Shown: positions 33,776 to 44,332 of the stretch, piece after piece
Numbering within the stretch: position 1 is the stretch's first letter
Layout: each line of letters opens with the position of its first letter
Assembly (NCBI RefSeq): GCF_001642475.1
Contig: NW_019174085.1
Coordinates: 1-55,706, forward strand
DNA: 55,706 nucleotides
Source: Fonsecaea monophora
Taxonomy: Eukaryota > Ascomycota > Eurotiomycetes > Chaetothyriales > Herpotrichiellaceae
Direction of reading: 5' to 3'
Translations under genes and position numbers: made by a program
The notes under the pieces: generated by a model
Told to the model about the DNA's origin: nothing
Database searches by the model: none
What the model saw: only the letters and a program-made list of their open reading frames with translations

Positions 33776-35263
33776 TCACTGGTTCTTCGCCTTGCCATTG
33801 ACATATCGCATGCCCCTCGTTATATTCCCATACTTGGCCCAAAACATGTCCGAAAAGTAGCCACCGCGCCCAGTCCACGGAGCCACCGCCGCGGTTTTGG
33901 GCAAGCTTTTCGCCCCGACCGCCACGTAAGTCGAATTGAGGTTGAAGGCAGGAGAAGCGGTCAACGAGTCAGAGTTCGGCAAGTAGGGTTTCGCTTCCAC
34001 GTAGCCCTTGCGTGACATTGACTGCAGCAGTCGACAGACAAAGTGTGCTGTGGCGTCGGCCCCCAATGTCCAAGACGCATCCGTGTAACCGATAACGAAT
34101 GCGGCATTGGGGATGTCCTGAAGCATGACACCATTCCAGAGAAATTTGGTGTTGAGGGCGACTTGTTCCCCGTCGACTTCAAACTGGACGCCACCCCCCA
34201 CACACAGCTTGAGGCCGGTGGCCGTGACGATGATGTCCGCCGGCAATTTCTTGCCCGAGGTCAGCTGGATGCCATCCGAGACAACTTCATGAATGACTCC
34301 CGTCTCGACCACTGCCTTTCCGGACCGGAGAGCGCTGTAGAAGTCTCCATCAGGGCAGACGCAGAGCCTTTGCTCCCAAGGAAGATAGCGTGGTTTGAAG
34401 TGCGGTTCGTAGGAGATGGTGAGAGGAAGCAAAGGTGTCACACTCTTCTCGATCAGTTGCTTGGCTCGATTGGGAAACCGTCGACAGTAGCCAACAAACA
34501 GTCGTGAGAAGATGATCCAGGAGAGTCGCTTCAGCTTGTAGTAGACAGAAGTTGGGAGGAGATAGCTCAGCTTCGACCGGCTCTGGTCCCGATTAGGCAT
34601 CGGGAGGATATAGCTCGGACTTCTCTGCAACATGGTGGTGAGCTTTGCTTTCTTGGCCAGCTGAGGCAGGAGGGTGACGGCTGTCGCACCGCTTCCAATG
34701 ATGACGATCTGTTTGTCCGCGTAATCCAAGTGCTCCGGCCAGAATTGCGGGTGGACGGTCTCACCCTGGAATCTGCCAATGCCTGGGATATCTGTCTCAA
34801 GAGGCGTGTGATAATTATAGTAGCCGGTGCCAAAGACCAGGAACCTGGCGGTGTAGTAGGCAGCTTCACCGTCCACGTTGACTGTCAAGGACCAGGCGTG
34901 GTGTTTTGACGACCAGGCGGCCTGGTCCAGAGAATGCTTGTAGCGGATGTGCTGATCGATCCCAAACTTTGCCGCCGCGTCTTTCATGTACGCCATGATC
35001 GACTCTCCACTGGCGATGGGATTCTCTTGTCGCCAGGGATACCATGGAAACCCAAACGTGAACAGATCTGAGTCGGACCGGATGCCGGGATACCGAAAAA
35101 GGTCCCAGGTGCCACCCAAACTCTGGCGGGCTTCGAGAATGGTGTATGTGCATCCTGGAATCTGGGTCTGCAGTCGATATGCCATGTTTATACCAGAGAT
35201 ACCAGCTCCGATGATGATGACATCAAAGCTGCCCCCGTTGGCAGACATACGAGAGTCACCCAT
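33776..35263 (-). CDS. Flavin-containing Baeyer-Villiger monooxygenase, EthA-like (third copy)
   Basis: Intronless, 495 residues from ATG 35263 (MGDSRMSANGG). The open frame runs 46 codons further upstream, but that lead is basic and lacks a reason to be coding. The FAD motif GAGISG is at about 19-24, GGTWDLFRYPGIRSDSD near 50-66, the fingerprint FQGETVHPQFWP at about 165-176, and the NADPH motif IGSGATAVTLLP follows. The short length and the HPQFWP form match the EthA-type group, which oxidises ketones and sulfur compounds. It is a different subtype from the copies at 17183 and 23644. It diverges from an SDR gene at 35842, a natural partner for alcohol-to-ketone-to-ester chemistry (inference). 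Confidence 0.92.
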   Translation of the reverse strand: MGDSRMSANGGSFDVIIIGAGISGINMAYRLQTQIPGCTYTILEARQSLGGTWDLFRYPGIRSDSDLFTFGFPWYPWRQENPIASGESIMAYMKDAAAKFGIDQHIRYKHSLDQAAWSSKHHAWSLTVNVDGEAAYYTARFLVFGTGYYNYHTPLETDIPGIGRFQGETVHPQFWPEHLDYADKQIVIIGSGATAVTLLPQLAKKAKLTTMLQRSPSYILPMPNRDQSRSKLSYLLPTSVYYKLKRLSWIIFSRLFVGYCRRFPNRAKQLIEKSVTPLLPLTISYEPHFKPRYLPWEQRLCVCPDGDFYSALRSGKAVVETGVIHEVVSDGIQLTSGKKLPADIIVTATGLKLCVGGGVQFEVDGEQVALNTKFLWNGVMLQDIPNAAFVIGYTDASWTLGADATAHFVCRLLQSMSRKGYVEAKPYLPNSDSLTASPAFNLNSTYVAVGAKSLPKTAAVAPWTGRGGYFSDMFWAKYGNITRGMRYVNGKAKNQ

Positions 35264-35841
35264 GGTAAGACTTTGGGTTTGTGGTCGCGTCTCACTTTTC
35301 TTCAAGGTCAGACTCCCTCCGACGTTCGTCTTACGCAGTCGATGGGAGCGAGGTCTTCGTCCATGTTTATGGGTTTTGCAGGCGATGACACAGCCCAGCA
35401 CTACGTCCTTGATAGCCGAGGATTCGGACCTTCACGCAACAGACCCCCGGCCGAGAACCTGTTAGTCGAAAGCTTGATGGTGGTGCTGTTTACGAAAATC
35501 TTCCGGCCATGTGAACGTACTCGTAGTGGCGAGACATGGCGACTCGTGCGTTTGTCAACACAGATAGTCGAAACAGAACGGGGCCGAGCTACCCAAAACA
35601 GGAAGCAAACCTCCGCGACATGCCGAAAAGGGGCTTGACAAGTCTTTTTGGTGGAGACACGGGCGATCATCTACCCACCCCCGCGGCATACGCCTTTCGC
35701 GTTCTTTTCGTCAAGAGCGCACGAACCTAGGTAGCAAGTAGATGTATGTATATGGACAGTAACATATGTATTGGGCGCAGCTTCCCAGCATCCGAGCACT
35801 GCCAGCTAGGCGATTATTTGGCTGGTCAACACGCGTGCAAA
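35264..35841. promoter_or_regulatory. Divergent promoter region between EthA-like monooxygenase and SDR
   Basis: 578 bp shared by the two genes. A CCGAGG box (CCTCGG on the minus strand) is at 35416-35421, CGGCCGAGA at about 35448-35456 and an ACCTAGGTA run near 35726. No gene recognised. Confidence 0.4.
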
Positions 35842-37065
35842 ATGTCGAGCCTTATCGATAAGCTACGCATCCAGAAAGTCCTGGACCACTCGGAGAGTCT
35901 AATCAATCGCCTGCCAGGACTCCTTCAAAGGGTGCTTCGATCACCTGTGGCGCAGAAAGGCTTTATCGCTTGGATAGTCTGGCGCGTTCTCAAAAGTGCC
36001 AGCAACAAGTATTCGCAGCTCAAAGTCAATAACTTCACTCTGCAAAAGCCTTGGGACCCAACACGGGAGTTGGTAGTTCTAACGGGGGGAAGCAGTGGTA
36101 TCGGCTACTGCATAGCTCAAGATCTGGTGGCGATAGGACTGCGGGTGGTGATTCTCGATATCCAGGAGCCATTGAGAGGACTGCGTCTGTGACCCCCTTC
36201 TGCAACATGTTTTTTTTTAGCCATACACGCTTGTCAGCAGGCCAGAAAGCTGACCATCTTCTCCAGCGACAAATGCCTACTTCTACCGGGTCGATCTCAC
36301 CTCAAGCGCAGATGTCAAGAAGGCCGCAGGACTGATCCGGAAAGACCACGGCCAACCAACGATCCTTGTAAATAACGCCGGCGTGGGTCACGGCGGAAGC
36401 CTTCTCGAAGAGCCAGAGGAAAACATCATCCAGACCTTTGAGGTTAACACCATATCCCATTTCTGGACTGTGAAAGAATTCCTCCCCAACATGATTCTGG
36501 AAAACCATGGGCACGTTGTGACGGTGGCCAGCATGGCGAGCTTTGCCGCCATGGCAGGAGCCGTGGACTACTGCTGCAGCAAAGCAGCAGCATTGGCTTT
36601 TCATGAAGGATTGGCACAAGAGATTCGGCATTACTACAAAGCACCGCGGGTGCGTACGAGGTATGTCATCTCGCCCTGCCAACAAGTCCTGTCAAGCCGC
36701 CTGGGACAGACATTAGTCGATGTTGAAACCCCCCTTGACGGCCACCCTCTGACGAGACCTGCAGCATCATCCACTCCTTCTGGGTCCAGACTCCAATGGT
36801 ACAGGAACTTGTCAATAAAGGCGCGCTGGTCGGTAAAAAGATCCTCAAGCCAGAGCATGTCTCGCGAGCTGTTGTCAAACAGATCCGCTCGCAGTGTAGT
36901 GGCCAGGTGGTGGTTCCATCTACCCTCTCCAGAGCCTCTGCGCTTCGATCATATCCAGCATGGCTACAGGAATTCTTCAGAGACAGAACTTCCAAGGAAT
37001 TTGTTGCGTTTGGCAGCAATCCTGACTTTGTTTCTCTCCGAGAGTCGGTTTCCAACAGCCACTAA
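35842..37065 (+). CDS. Short-chain dehydrogenase/reductase, RDH10-like (copy 1)
   Basis: NAD(P)-dependent oxidoreductase that interconverts alcohols and ketones or aldehydes. Exons 35842-36184, 36267-36660 and 36765-37065 give 345 residues. The cofactor motif is TGGSSGIG, then DLTSSADV, NNAGVGHGG, the catalytic Ser region VASMASF and the YCCSK form of YxxxK. The first 80 residues hold a hydrophobic stretch (GFIAWIVWRVLK) that could anchor it to a membrane, as in retinol dehydrogenases. Intron 1 (82 bp) uses a GTCTGT donor; intron 2 is 104 bp. The start ATG 35842 (MSSLIDK) is chosen over an upstream in-frame Met at 35746 with no family likeness. A paralogue lies at 40986. Confidence 0.9.
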
Positions 37066-37550
37066 CGAGGTTTTGGTGTCTCAGCCAATGGCTCTAGGCT
37101 AGCTTGTCATGCTGGGCAGTGGTAATACAGACCGGAAGGTAGGGGACATCTTCAGTCTAGTATCTATGATCGAAGGTGAAGCTGAAGGCATTTTCGTTGT
37201 TGAAGGAGACTAGTACAACAGTTTCCACATGATGCTCCTGATAATTTCTCATTCTCCGACAAAGCGTTTGAACTCATTTGAGTGGGAATATTTTCCAAGC
37301 TCTAGGTAACATTCAGTCTCGCCCCTCGGACTCCGAGAGGCCGAGGGGTGGAGGATGAAGACGAAGAAGTAGTGGTGAATGTCAATTCGCCCACTTGAAT
37401 TTCTACCTATCTTTGATCGTTAGGGATGATATGCAATTTACACCGAGTATTGCCTCGTCGTCACGACCCCTACCAACAATGTTCCGCCAGCCCTGTACCT
37501 CTTGTCTTTTGATCAACTCCTCACCTTCCTCCCCAAGACATTCGTCATAA
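37066..37550. other. Convergent intergenic region
   Basis: Spacer between the 3' ends of the SDR (+) and the TRI12-type MFS (-). It has an imperfect inverted patch CGCCCCTCGGACTCCGAGAG near 37319-37340. No gene recognised. Confidence 0.45.
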
Positions 37551-39518
37551 TCACTGCACGTTGGCAGCGATATGGTCATTCATGTATGTGTCGATGCTGC
37601 CGAGAAACATGGAGCACACTATTGCTAGTCCACCAAATGCAATCGACACATAATAGACCCACTTATAGCTTTCCGAATATGCCAACTGTCCCGCGGTAAC
37701 CACGAGCTCAAAGGCTGTGTCGTTGTTCCCAATGCTGGGTAGGAGCCGAAGGTCTTCTATCAGAGAGTTGGAAGTTGCGGTAATGGCACTCAGAATCTCA
37801 TTGGGGTCCTGAACCCCAAGTGTGACCGTCATGACCCCCGCAATCTTCTCGACAACCTGAGTACCGAAATGATTGACGAACACGTTGTAGTAGATTGCGT
37901 ATCCGATGCAACCGCCGACAACGCGGATGGACAATGTCAGCGCAGTGACGGTGGCGATCACATCATCAGGACAGATAATGGTCGTGATGATGGAGGCTGG
38001 GACCACGATTCCGCCAATTCCAAGACCGGCCACGACGAGAATCCCGTATATTTGGTGGATATTGTGTAGATTGGCGGTTGCAAGAGCCCCACAGCCAGCA
38101 GTCATCAGAATGCTCGATCCGAGAAGCAGAGAGCGAATTCGGCCATTGAGAACCGAGAGGAGAACAAGAACAACTACACAGCCGGCCAGAATTGCGAAAC
38201 CGATGGGAAGGGTTCGTAAGCCAACACCTAGTATATGGCACGGTAACGTTAGCTTATAGGTCCGAACCTCTTCACACCAAAGGCAAATGGGGTCATCTCA
38301 CCAACAGGATCGTGACCATACACATTGAACGCCTGTGTGGGCCAAAACATAAGAATTGAAAAGAAGTTGGACCCGGATATCGCTGTAATAATAAGCGTCA
38401 ATGTAAGCAGCCTCGTCTCCTGCTTCATCCTGGACGGAAACATTGGAAACTTCGCAAACTTGACTTCCCAGATAGGGAATGCGACGAAGAGGAGTAGAAA
38501 CCCGAGAATCATTGGCAGCAGGACATGTACTGATGTCCATTCGTACTGGTATCCGCCCCAGACAAGACCGGCGAGGAAGACAATCGTGCCGGATATGCTG
38601 AGGAAACCGCCAACAATGTCGACCTCGCTGATGATCTGTCGTTTTGTCAAGCCTCGCGGGTTCGGCCGAGGAGCTGGGAAGTAAAAGAAGAGGACTCCAA
38701 TGAAGCCGATCAAGGCCCAAACACCGGACAGTAAGCAGCAATACTTCCAAGATGCATAGCCCGCGATGAGCTCAGCGTATAACGCCGAAGGGCAAAATGG
38801 GATAATCGTCATGATCAGGCCAGCAACGTACTTGCCACGTTGTCGAGTAGGAGCAAGCTCCGATGTTCCCGCCAGGCAAGTCAACTCGCAGATACCGGCG
38901 CCGGCACCTGAAAGCGCCATTCCAGCTTGAAAGATCAGTACCGTCAACGAAACAGACAGAAGGAGCAGTCTTTACCAATGAATTGGTCCATATTGTTGGC
39001 CGTGCCGCACACCACCATGGCAACGACCAGGAAAGCTGCTCCCACTAGGGCAACGTATCTGCGACCAAACAAGTCGGACAACGAGCCAACAAATGGGCAC
39101 ACTGCCGCCAGCGTGAGGAGGTTGGCCAATATAAACCAGACCCATCGATCAATGCCACCAATGTCCCGATAGATCAAGGGCGGAATGCCGCCAAGCAAAT
39201 ACGCTGGAATCTGGGAGCCCGTCCATAGGAAGGCCATGGCGACCAAGCTCGCGATTCTCTTGTAGTTCCACTTCGCAGGACGATCAGCCTTGGAGTGGAG
39301 ACGAGCTGACAGTTTATGCTCACCACAATCTTGACGTCGTCCTCTGTGTTCTCGATTGGCACTACTACTCCAGCACCATCTTTGTCGTTGTCATGGGGTG
39401 GCGTGGCACTCATATCTGAGTCATGTGAGTCATGGGTTTGTTCTACGTGAGTGGAAAGATTCTTCGGCACGCCCGCTTCAGCAGGTGCCTGGGTCTGAAG
39501 GATTCTCTTCTCACTCAT
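37551..39518 (-). CDS. MFS transporter, TRI12 (trichothecene efflux pump-like) family
   Basis: Plasma-membrane drug/metabolite:proton antiporter type with about 14 helices. Exons 39518-39324, 39270-38976, 38925-38302 and 38227-37551 join to 596 residues. Marks include GSLSDLFGRRYVALVG after helix 2, GAGAGICELTCLAGTSELAP with RQRGK, and RPNPRGLTKRQ in the middle loop. The acidic, His/Asp-rich N-terminus (about 60 residues) is cytosolic. An upstream in-frame Met at 39614 exists; MSEKRILQTQ at 39518 looks more natural. Members export toxins, siderophores or other small molecules; here it probably moves the cluster's substrate or product, which is inference from position. Confidence 0.9.
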
Positions 39519-40985
39519 CACGAAAAGTCGAGGATCGAGCTTGATGAAGCTGACGTAACAAAGAACGATGGAAGGTAGTTTTGCGTTATCGACTCGAGTA
39601 GCACTAGGATGCATGGGAGGATGGTGTCAGGGCAAGGGATGGTACAGGCGTTCTTATATTTTCGGCTGCCTGTTCTCAATCAACACAGTCCTATCCCATG
39701 TCGAGCGAGTAGACCGAGGAGCAGCGGTTATCTCCTGGATACCCCGGGGCCCAAGAGCTTCCGAGGCGAACATCAAAGTGGATTGAGCTTGAGCTCGAGA
39801 TACTTCTGATCCCTGCTGATAGGCATAAGGACAGAAGATCATTGTGTCGAGCCCTGCAAAAGCGGTTGCGATATCCATACCATCGCATCGTCTACAGAGA
39901 GGAATGCGGAGGGTATGTCTCGGCTCCACGGAGAGCCGGGGCTCCTAGTGGGGTGCCCCAGATTCTTACCCCCTGGCAAAGGGGGCTGGGGTAAGTAACC
40001 TGTTTTGGGGGATACAGTTACGACAGCCCGGCCGAGCAATGCTGCCGTGTTGAGACACTCGCATGGCAACGAGTCAGTGGCAGGGCCTCAACGCAGACGG
40101 ATTGGCTCATGATTGCCGCTCTGATGCCTGGTCAACCCCTGCACACGAACATTCGAGTACTCATCACAAGACTTCTGTTGAGCCTGTCTCATACTACGCA
40201 TCTAGCATCCCATCAACTCTGTCTTCTATTCCTTGAAGCCGCGGATAAGTCTCTCGGAAGGTTGCTTCCAGAGTAGGACTAGGTCGGAATTCCTTTAGGT
40301 ATATCGGCAAAATGGAGCGAATTGGATCATTTCACCAAACAAAGAGAGGCGTGACGATCTTTTGCTCGTACCGCAAATTCTTGTCCAACACCTTGGTCGG
40401 GTGACAGTCAGTTACGATCGGGAGAGGCCCTCAGTGTTGCCTTTCCATATACTTTACGAACCTGTAATCAGTCATCGGGGGTCAAAGGTTTGAATTTTTG
40501 CGAAGGGAAAGTTGTGGATTCCAGCTTCCTTCTCCATGTCCTTTTGTAGCATGCATCGTCTTCAGTACATTCGAGGCCATCTTTTCAGAAATAGGTAGCT
40601 TTCTCTCCAATGACAAGTCTAAGGAGCCACACAGTGGAGGTTCATGCTCCCTCCGATTTCTCTTGCTTAGGCTGCCACATTAGGTTGTCCAGGGCGACCA
40701 GAAAGAGACTTGGTATTCTGAACCATTCGGAGGGAAACTTCCCAACTCGTCATCAAATCCTCGGCACCTGAAGGCGCGTTCCACATTTCATGTACAGTGC
40801 TCCGATTTCCCGCTCATTTTCCGGACAGCTTGACTGGGATATGTCCTGTCTTGCCTGCTACTATCCATCTCTATCGCATCTGTATTTTATCCTCGAGTGC
40901 TACTTTCAGCAAGAGTGCATTTGGGCAACCGGGTGCCCTTTTCCACATCCGTGCAGCCTTCCCCATAGCATAACCAACGTCCAAA
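39519..40985. promoter_or_regulatory. Divergent promoter region between MFS and second SDR
   Basis: About 1.5 kb without a recognised gene. A CCGAGG box is at 39714-39719 (about 195 bp from the MFS start). A dense group of inverted repeats at 39921-39995 is listed separately. The part nearest the SDR has no motif I can name. Confidence 0.4.
39921..39995. repeat. Cluster of three inverted repeats
   Basis: CGGCTC(39921-39926)-6 nt-GAGCCG(39933-39938), then TGGGG-TG-CCCCA near 39949-39960, then CTTACCCC(39965-39972)-15 nt-GGGGTAAG(39988-39995). All arms pair perfectly. The first has the CGG/CCG ends of a Zn2Cys6 site. Could be binding sites, a small foldback element or a transcribed hairpin. 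Confidence 0.5.
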
Positions 40986-42167
40986 ATGAGCTGGATTCTG
41001 TCCAAGTAAGTCATGCCAGCTCCTGGCCTTCCTCTTGACACATTGACGCTGTCCTGAAGACTCCTCCAGAGGAACGCTGCTTGTGTTCTTGAGGATATCA
41101 ATGCGTCAAGGAACAACCACTAGCCACCACAGGCTCCCAGTATCTGCAAAGTTTTCATGGGGAGCCAAATAAATTCTGTTCACTGACTCGAACGAAATAG
41201 TCTTGCCCTGAACGGATGGTCATGGTCGAAAAAAGGCGAGCCTTGGGACTTCTCCGGAACCAAGGAGATCGTTGTCGTGACTGGAGGTTGTTCAGGCTTT
41301 GGGAAATTGATGGTAGAACGCTTCGCAGGCAGGGCGAAAATTGTCGTTCTTGACGTTTCTCCTCTGCCAAAAGATCTGCAATCAGGTACGTGACATCATT
41401 TCACGTGAAGAACCCGCGGCGGCCGTGCCCATTCTAATCGACACTTTCAGTGCCAAACTTGAAATACTACCGTTGCGACTTGACGAACCGGAATGAGGTA
41501 GGAGAGATCGGAGCCTCCATCAAAGCGGACGTGGGCGATCCCTCCATTCTAATCAACAATGCCGGCATTTCAAATACGGCACCCATTCTCAAGTCACCTT
41601 TGGAAGTCGTGGAGAAAATGTTCAAGGTGAATCTACTCTGCCACTGGCAGACTGTACAAGAATTTCTCCCAAAGATGTTGAAGAACAAAAAGGGCCACAT
41701 TGTTACCATTGCCAGCATGGCGAGTTTCGTCTCCATGCCAGGATCCAGCGATTATTGCTCGAGCAAGGCTGGTCTGGTCGCTTTCCACGAGGGTGAGTGC
41801 CATTGGATGGCGTGGTCCGTCGCGGCAACTGACACCTTTCCCAGTGCTGACCCAGGAGTGCCGACACGGTTACGAGAATGGTGACTGTATCCAGCTGACC
41901 ATCGTGCATCCGTCGTTTGCCAGTACCCCAATCCTGAGGGGCCACGAAGGGGAGCTTCGCAAGATGGGCGCTTCGGTCATGGACCCAAGGGTGGTGGCAG
42001 ACGCAGTGATCAACCAGGTCTTTAGTGGGCGCTCTGGAAGACTGATCGTTCCATCAAGCTTCAGCCTGTTATCTTTCATTCGCGGCTGGCCGATTTGGCT
42101 CCAGGAAATATTCCGCAATCATCTTTCGCGGAACATGATGAGGTTCCGGAAAAGTGTGGGTGCATGA
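40986..42167 (+). CDS. Short-chain dehydrogenase/reductase, RDH10-like (copy 2)
   Basis: Exons 40986-41005, 41201-41385, 41451-41792 and 41845-42167 join to 289 residues. The first exon codes only MSWILSN, followed by a 195-bp intron, so the true 5' end is less sure than the rest. Cofactor motif TGGCSGFG, DLTNRNEV, NNAGISNT, VASMASF-like IASMASFVSM and YCSSK are present, then HPSFASTPI and IVPSSFSLLS. About half the residues look shared with the copy at 35842, mainly in the catalytic core; it lacks that copy's long hydrophobic N-terminus. Likely alcohol/ketone oxidoreductase in the same pathway. A decayed MFS gene follows on the opposite strand. Confidence 0.85.
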
Positions 42168-42432
42168 CCCAGTATCTTAGAAAAGCTCAAAAGTACGGGA
42201 CAGCTCCCTTTTCCTTGGGACGTGCATGACGGATGATTTGGATTCTTGCACATATGGCGTGACCCAAGCGGTATACATGGGGCTTTCATCTTATGAGTCT
42301 TTGATTCCGCAGCATTCTGAGGCGGAAGTGCCACTACCACACTACCACTACCCTACCATGTGTACCTGAAGTCTGCCGATCCTTCGATAAGTCTCTTACC
42401 AGCGTCTGCCTGTCGGTGGACCCACAAACATG

Positions 42433-42740
42433 CTGTCGAAAGACGAGAGCCGAATAAATGCCTCCAAGAGCGGCCATAATGACTTGGATAACTGAGGTGA
42501 CACACTTCCTCGCGTCGCTTCCGGCATTATTCTGACCCCAGGCGAGAACAAGTGACAATCAGCCCACTCGTGCGACTAACACCGACGAAGGAACCGACAT
42601 GGCGAGGCCCACAATGGCCAACGTACTTGTACAGTAGCACAAGAATGGACCTCGAACACGGTACTTGTCCGACACAGCCACGAGACACCAAGCGTATATA
42701 CAACGGCAAAGGGCCGAAGGCGGGCCACTCAGAATAAATG
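42433..42740 (-). pseudogene. Decayed MFS transporter (allantoate/nicotinate permease type), frameshifted
   Basis: Three minus-strand frames in succession read parts of one Dal5-like transporter: VSDKYRVRGPFL and STLAIVGLAM, then RHVGSFVGVSRTSGLIVT, then LAWGQNNAGSDARKCVTSVI with MAALGGIYSALVFRQ. The order matches the family, but at least two frameshifts break it, and the N-terminal half and C-terminal tail are absent. The relic at 26333-26640 is of the same family and preserves complementary parts (helix 4 and the last helix). It is not translatable as one protein. Confidence 0.6.
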
Positions 42741-43222
42741 CAAGCTCCATAGAGTATCCCAGTCCTCTGTGTAAAATTGATTAGATGGAAAAAGAGGAAG
42801 CTATAAGTGCCGCTAAAAAAAAAGAGTACCACTGTCACTCTTTAAACATGGAACACGAATGGTCTCGAGACTAACATGCTCCACACTTGCCAATCAGGGG
42901 GAGGGCAAGAGTGGGGCTCCACAGAAAAGGTAACTCTGGGGTATTATTACATGGCGGCATGGCGGAGAGGGCGGCATCTCGGTTCATCGGCTCTGCATCG
43001 CCTGGTCGGTAAACAGAATCCTTGTCCATGTAACCGGCTATTACCGGTTCCTACTCGGCGCTCATCGCTAGACAGAGTCACGGAGGTGGTTCGTATGAGC
43101 CTTGAAAAAGAATGTCGTTGTTGAGAAAATGGTGCCAGAGCTCCCTCTCCACAAGTTTGAATGACCAAAATTCCGCTCAATCTCAAACTTGATTCTTGCT
43201 TTATCTTTTCTCCATTCACAAG
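42741..43222. promoter_or_regulatory. Upstream region of the YCII gene with AACCGG-N6-CCGGTT
   Basis: An exact inverted repeat, AACCGGCTATTACCGGTT, lies at 43032-43049, about 175 bp before the YCII start. CCGG-centred repeats of this size suit a Zn2Cys6 dimer. No gene recognised in the rest. Confidence 0.45.
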
Positions 43223-43774
43223 ATGGCTTCTCCCAAGGTCGATTGGCTTGTCTTGATTCCTGACACTGAAGGCGCTTTGGAGAAGCGACTGAAGGCAAGG
43301 CCGTAAGGTTCAGAGACTTGCCGCGCAAGAATTATAGCTGACGATGAGAAGTGAACATATGGATGGTCTCAAGCCACGTGTTGACAGCGGAGCCTGGGTG
43401 CTGGGAGGTAGGTTCTGTCTTTACGTGTAAGGTGATATCTCAAACGGAAGAACTCATCTGTTTCTAGGAGCAACCTTGAGCACTCCGCCACGCGACGGTG
43501 AGGATAAAAAGTATACCGGCAGTTGCATTGTGGCCAGAGCCTCGTCTCGTGAAGAGGTCCTCGAAGAGATCCGCAAGGATATTTACACGAAAGAAGGAGT
43601 CTGGAATCTCGAGAAGGTTTGCGAATCTCTTTGAAAGGCGTTCTTTCGTATCCTTGCTGCTGACTTACCCGTCGAAAAAGATCCAAATTCATCCAGTAAG
43701 TCATCGAGGCGTACTTCGGAAGCATCTGTTGACTTGTCTTGTAGTTGGCAACCGCTTTCCGTACAGCCTTGTAG
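43223..43774 (+). CDS. YCII-related domain protein
   Basis: Small ferredoxin-like alpha/beta protein of the YCII/muconolactone-isomerase-like fold. Five exons (43223-43302, 43352-43407, 43468-43616, 43681-43695, 43745-43774) give 109 residues, normal for the family. It reads VDWLVLIPDTEGALEKRLKARP, HMDGLKPRVDSGAWVLGGAT, a loop with DGEDKKYTGS, then REEVLEEIRKDIYTKEGVWN and a last strand IQIHPLATAFRTAL. The characteristic YCII features (long first strand, GLK..VDSG..VLGGA turn, D-Y-x-EGVW helix end) are clear. Exon 4 is only 15 bp; its borders are the weakest part. The family has no well-settled general activity; in catabolic clusters it may isomerise or cleave ring-derived acids. Confidence 0.75.
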
Positions 43775-44332
43775 AACAAGGTGTTGGTGAAAATACCAGG
43801 TGCATTAGTCTATACAAATCAGAAACGCTTCGAGTCCGTAGTTACTGGCAGAAAATGTGATGTTGTGTCAATAGTGCTAGATCAGTGGCACTTGAGTCTC
43901 ATCCCATATCTCCTGGACTGTAGTTCGGGTCCCTGGGCATTGCCCCGTACATCACAACACGTAACAGGTTGGTTTGTGCGTAGAAGCCATCTCCTCGTAC
44001 AATACATGTCCATTTTCTAGCAGACTCGTGATGCCACTCCCCATGGCGCATTAGCGATTTCCGGCCAACTAATAACGGGCCTGAGCCGGTGGCTCAGCAA
44101 AGCCATCCAAGGGGTGGAATCATTCTTGCCGAGGCGCGGTTAGCAAACAGCCAGTTCTTTAACATGGCTATGGGTACCACGGCTGGTGTGTCACCCCCGA
44201 CACGACATATCCCAAAAATCGCACTGAATCTGATAAAAATCAACTTGGACGGTGCGTACCTATCCCACCAAGTTCTAAGTCCCGTTCTTTAACCGCATAT
44301 CCTAACTATTGTCAACATTGAGCCCATCAATC
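43775..44332. promoter_or_regulatory. Upstream region of the MBL-fold hydrolase gene
   Basis: No gene recognised; an open frame at 44089-44292 shows no motif. A CCGAGG box (CCTCGG on the other strand) is at 44129-44134, about 200 bp before the hydrolase ATG. Confidence 0.35.

Noticed and set aside
35264..35401. N-terminal 46-codon extension of the EthA-like monooxygenase
   Set aside because: Basic, low-complexity lead with no homology; the Met at 35263 gives the usual distance to the FAD motif.
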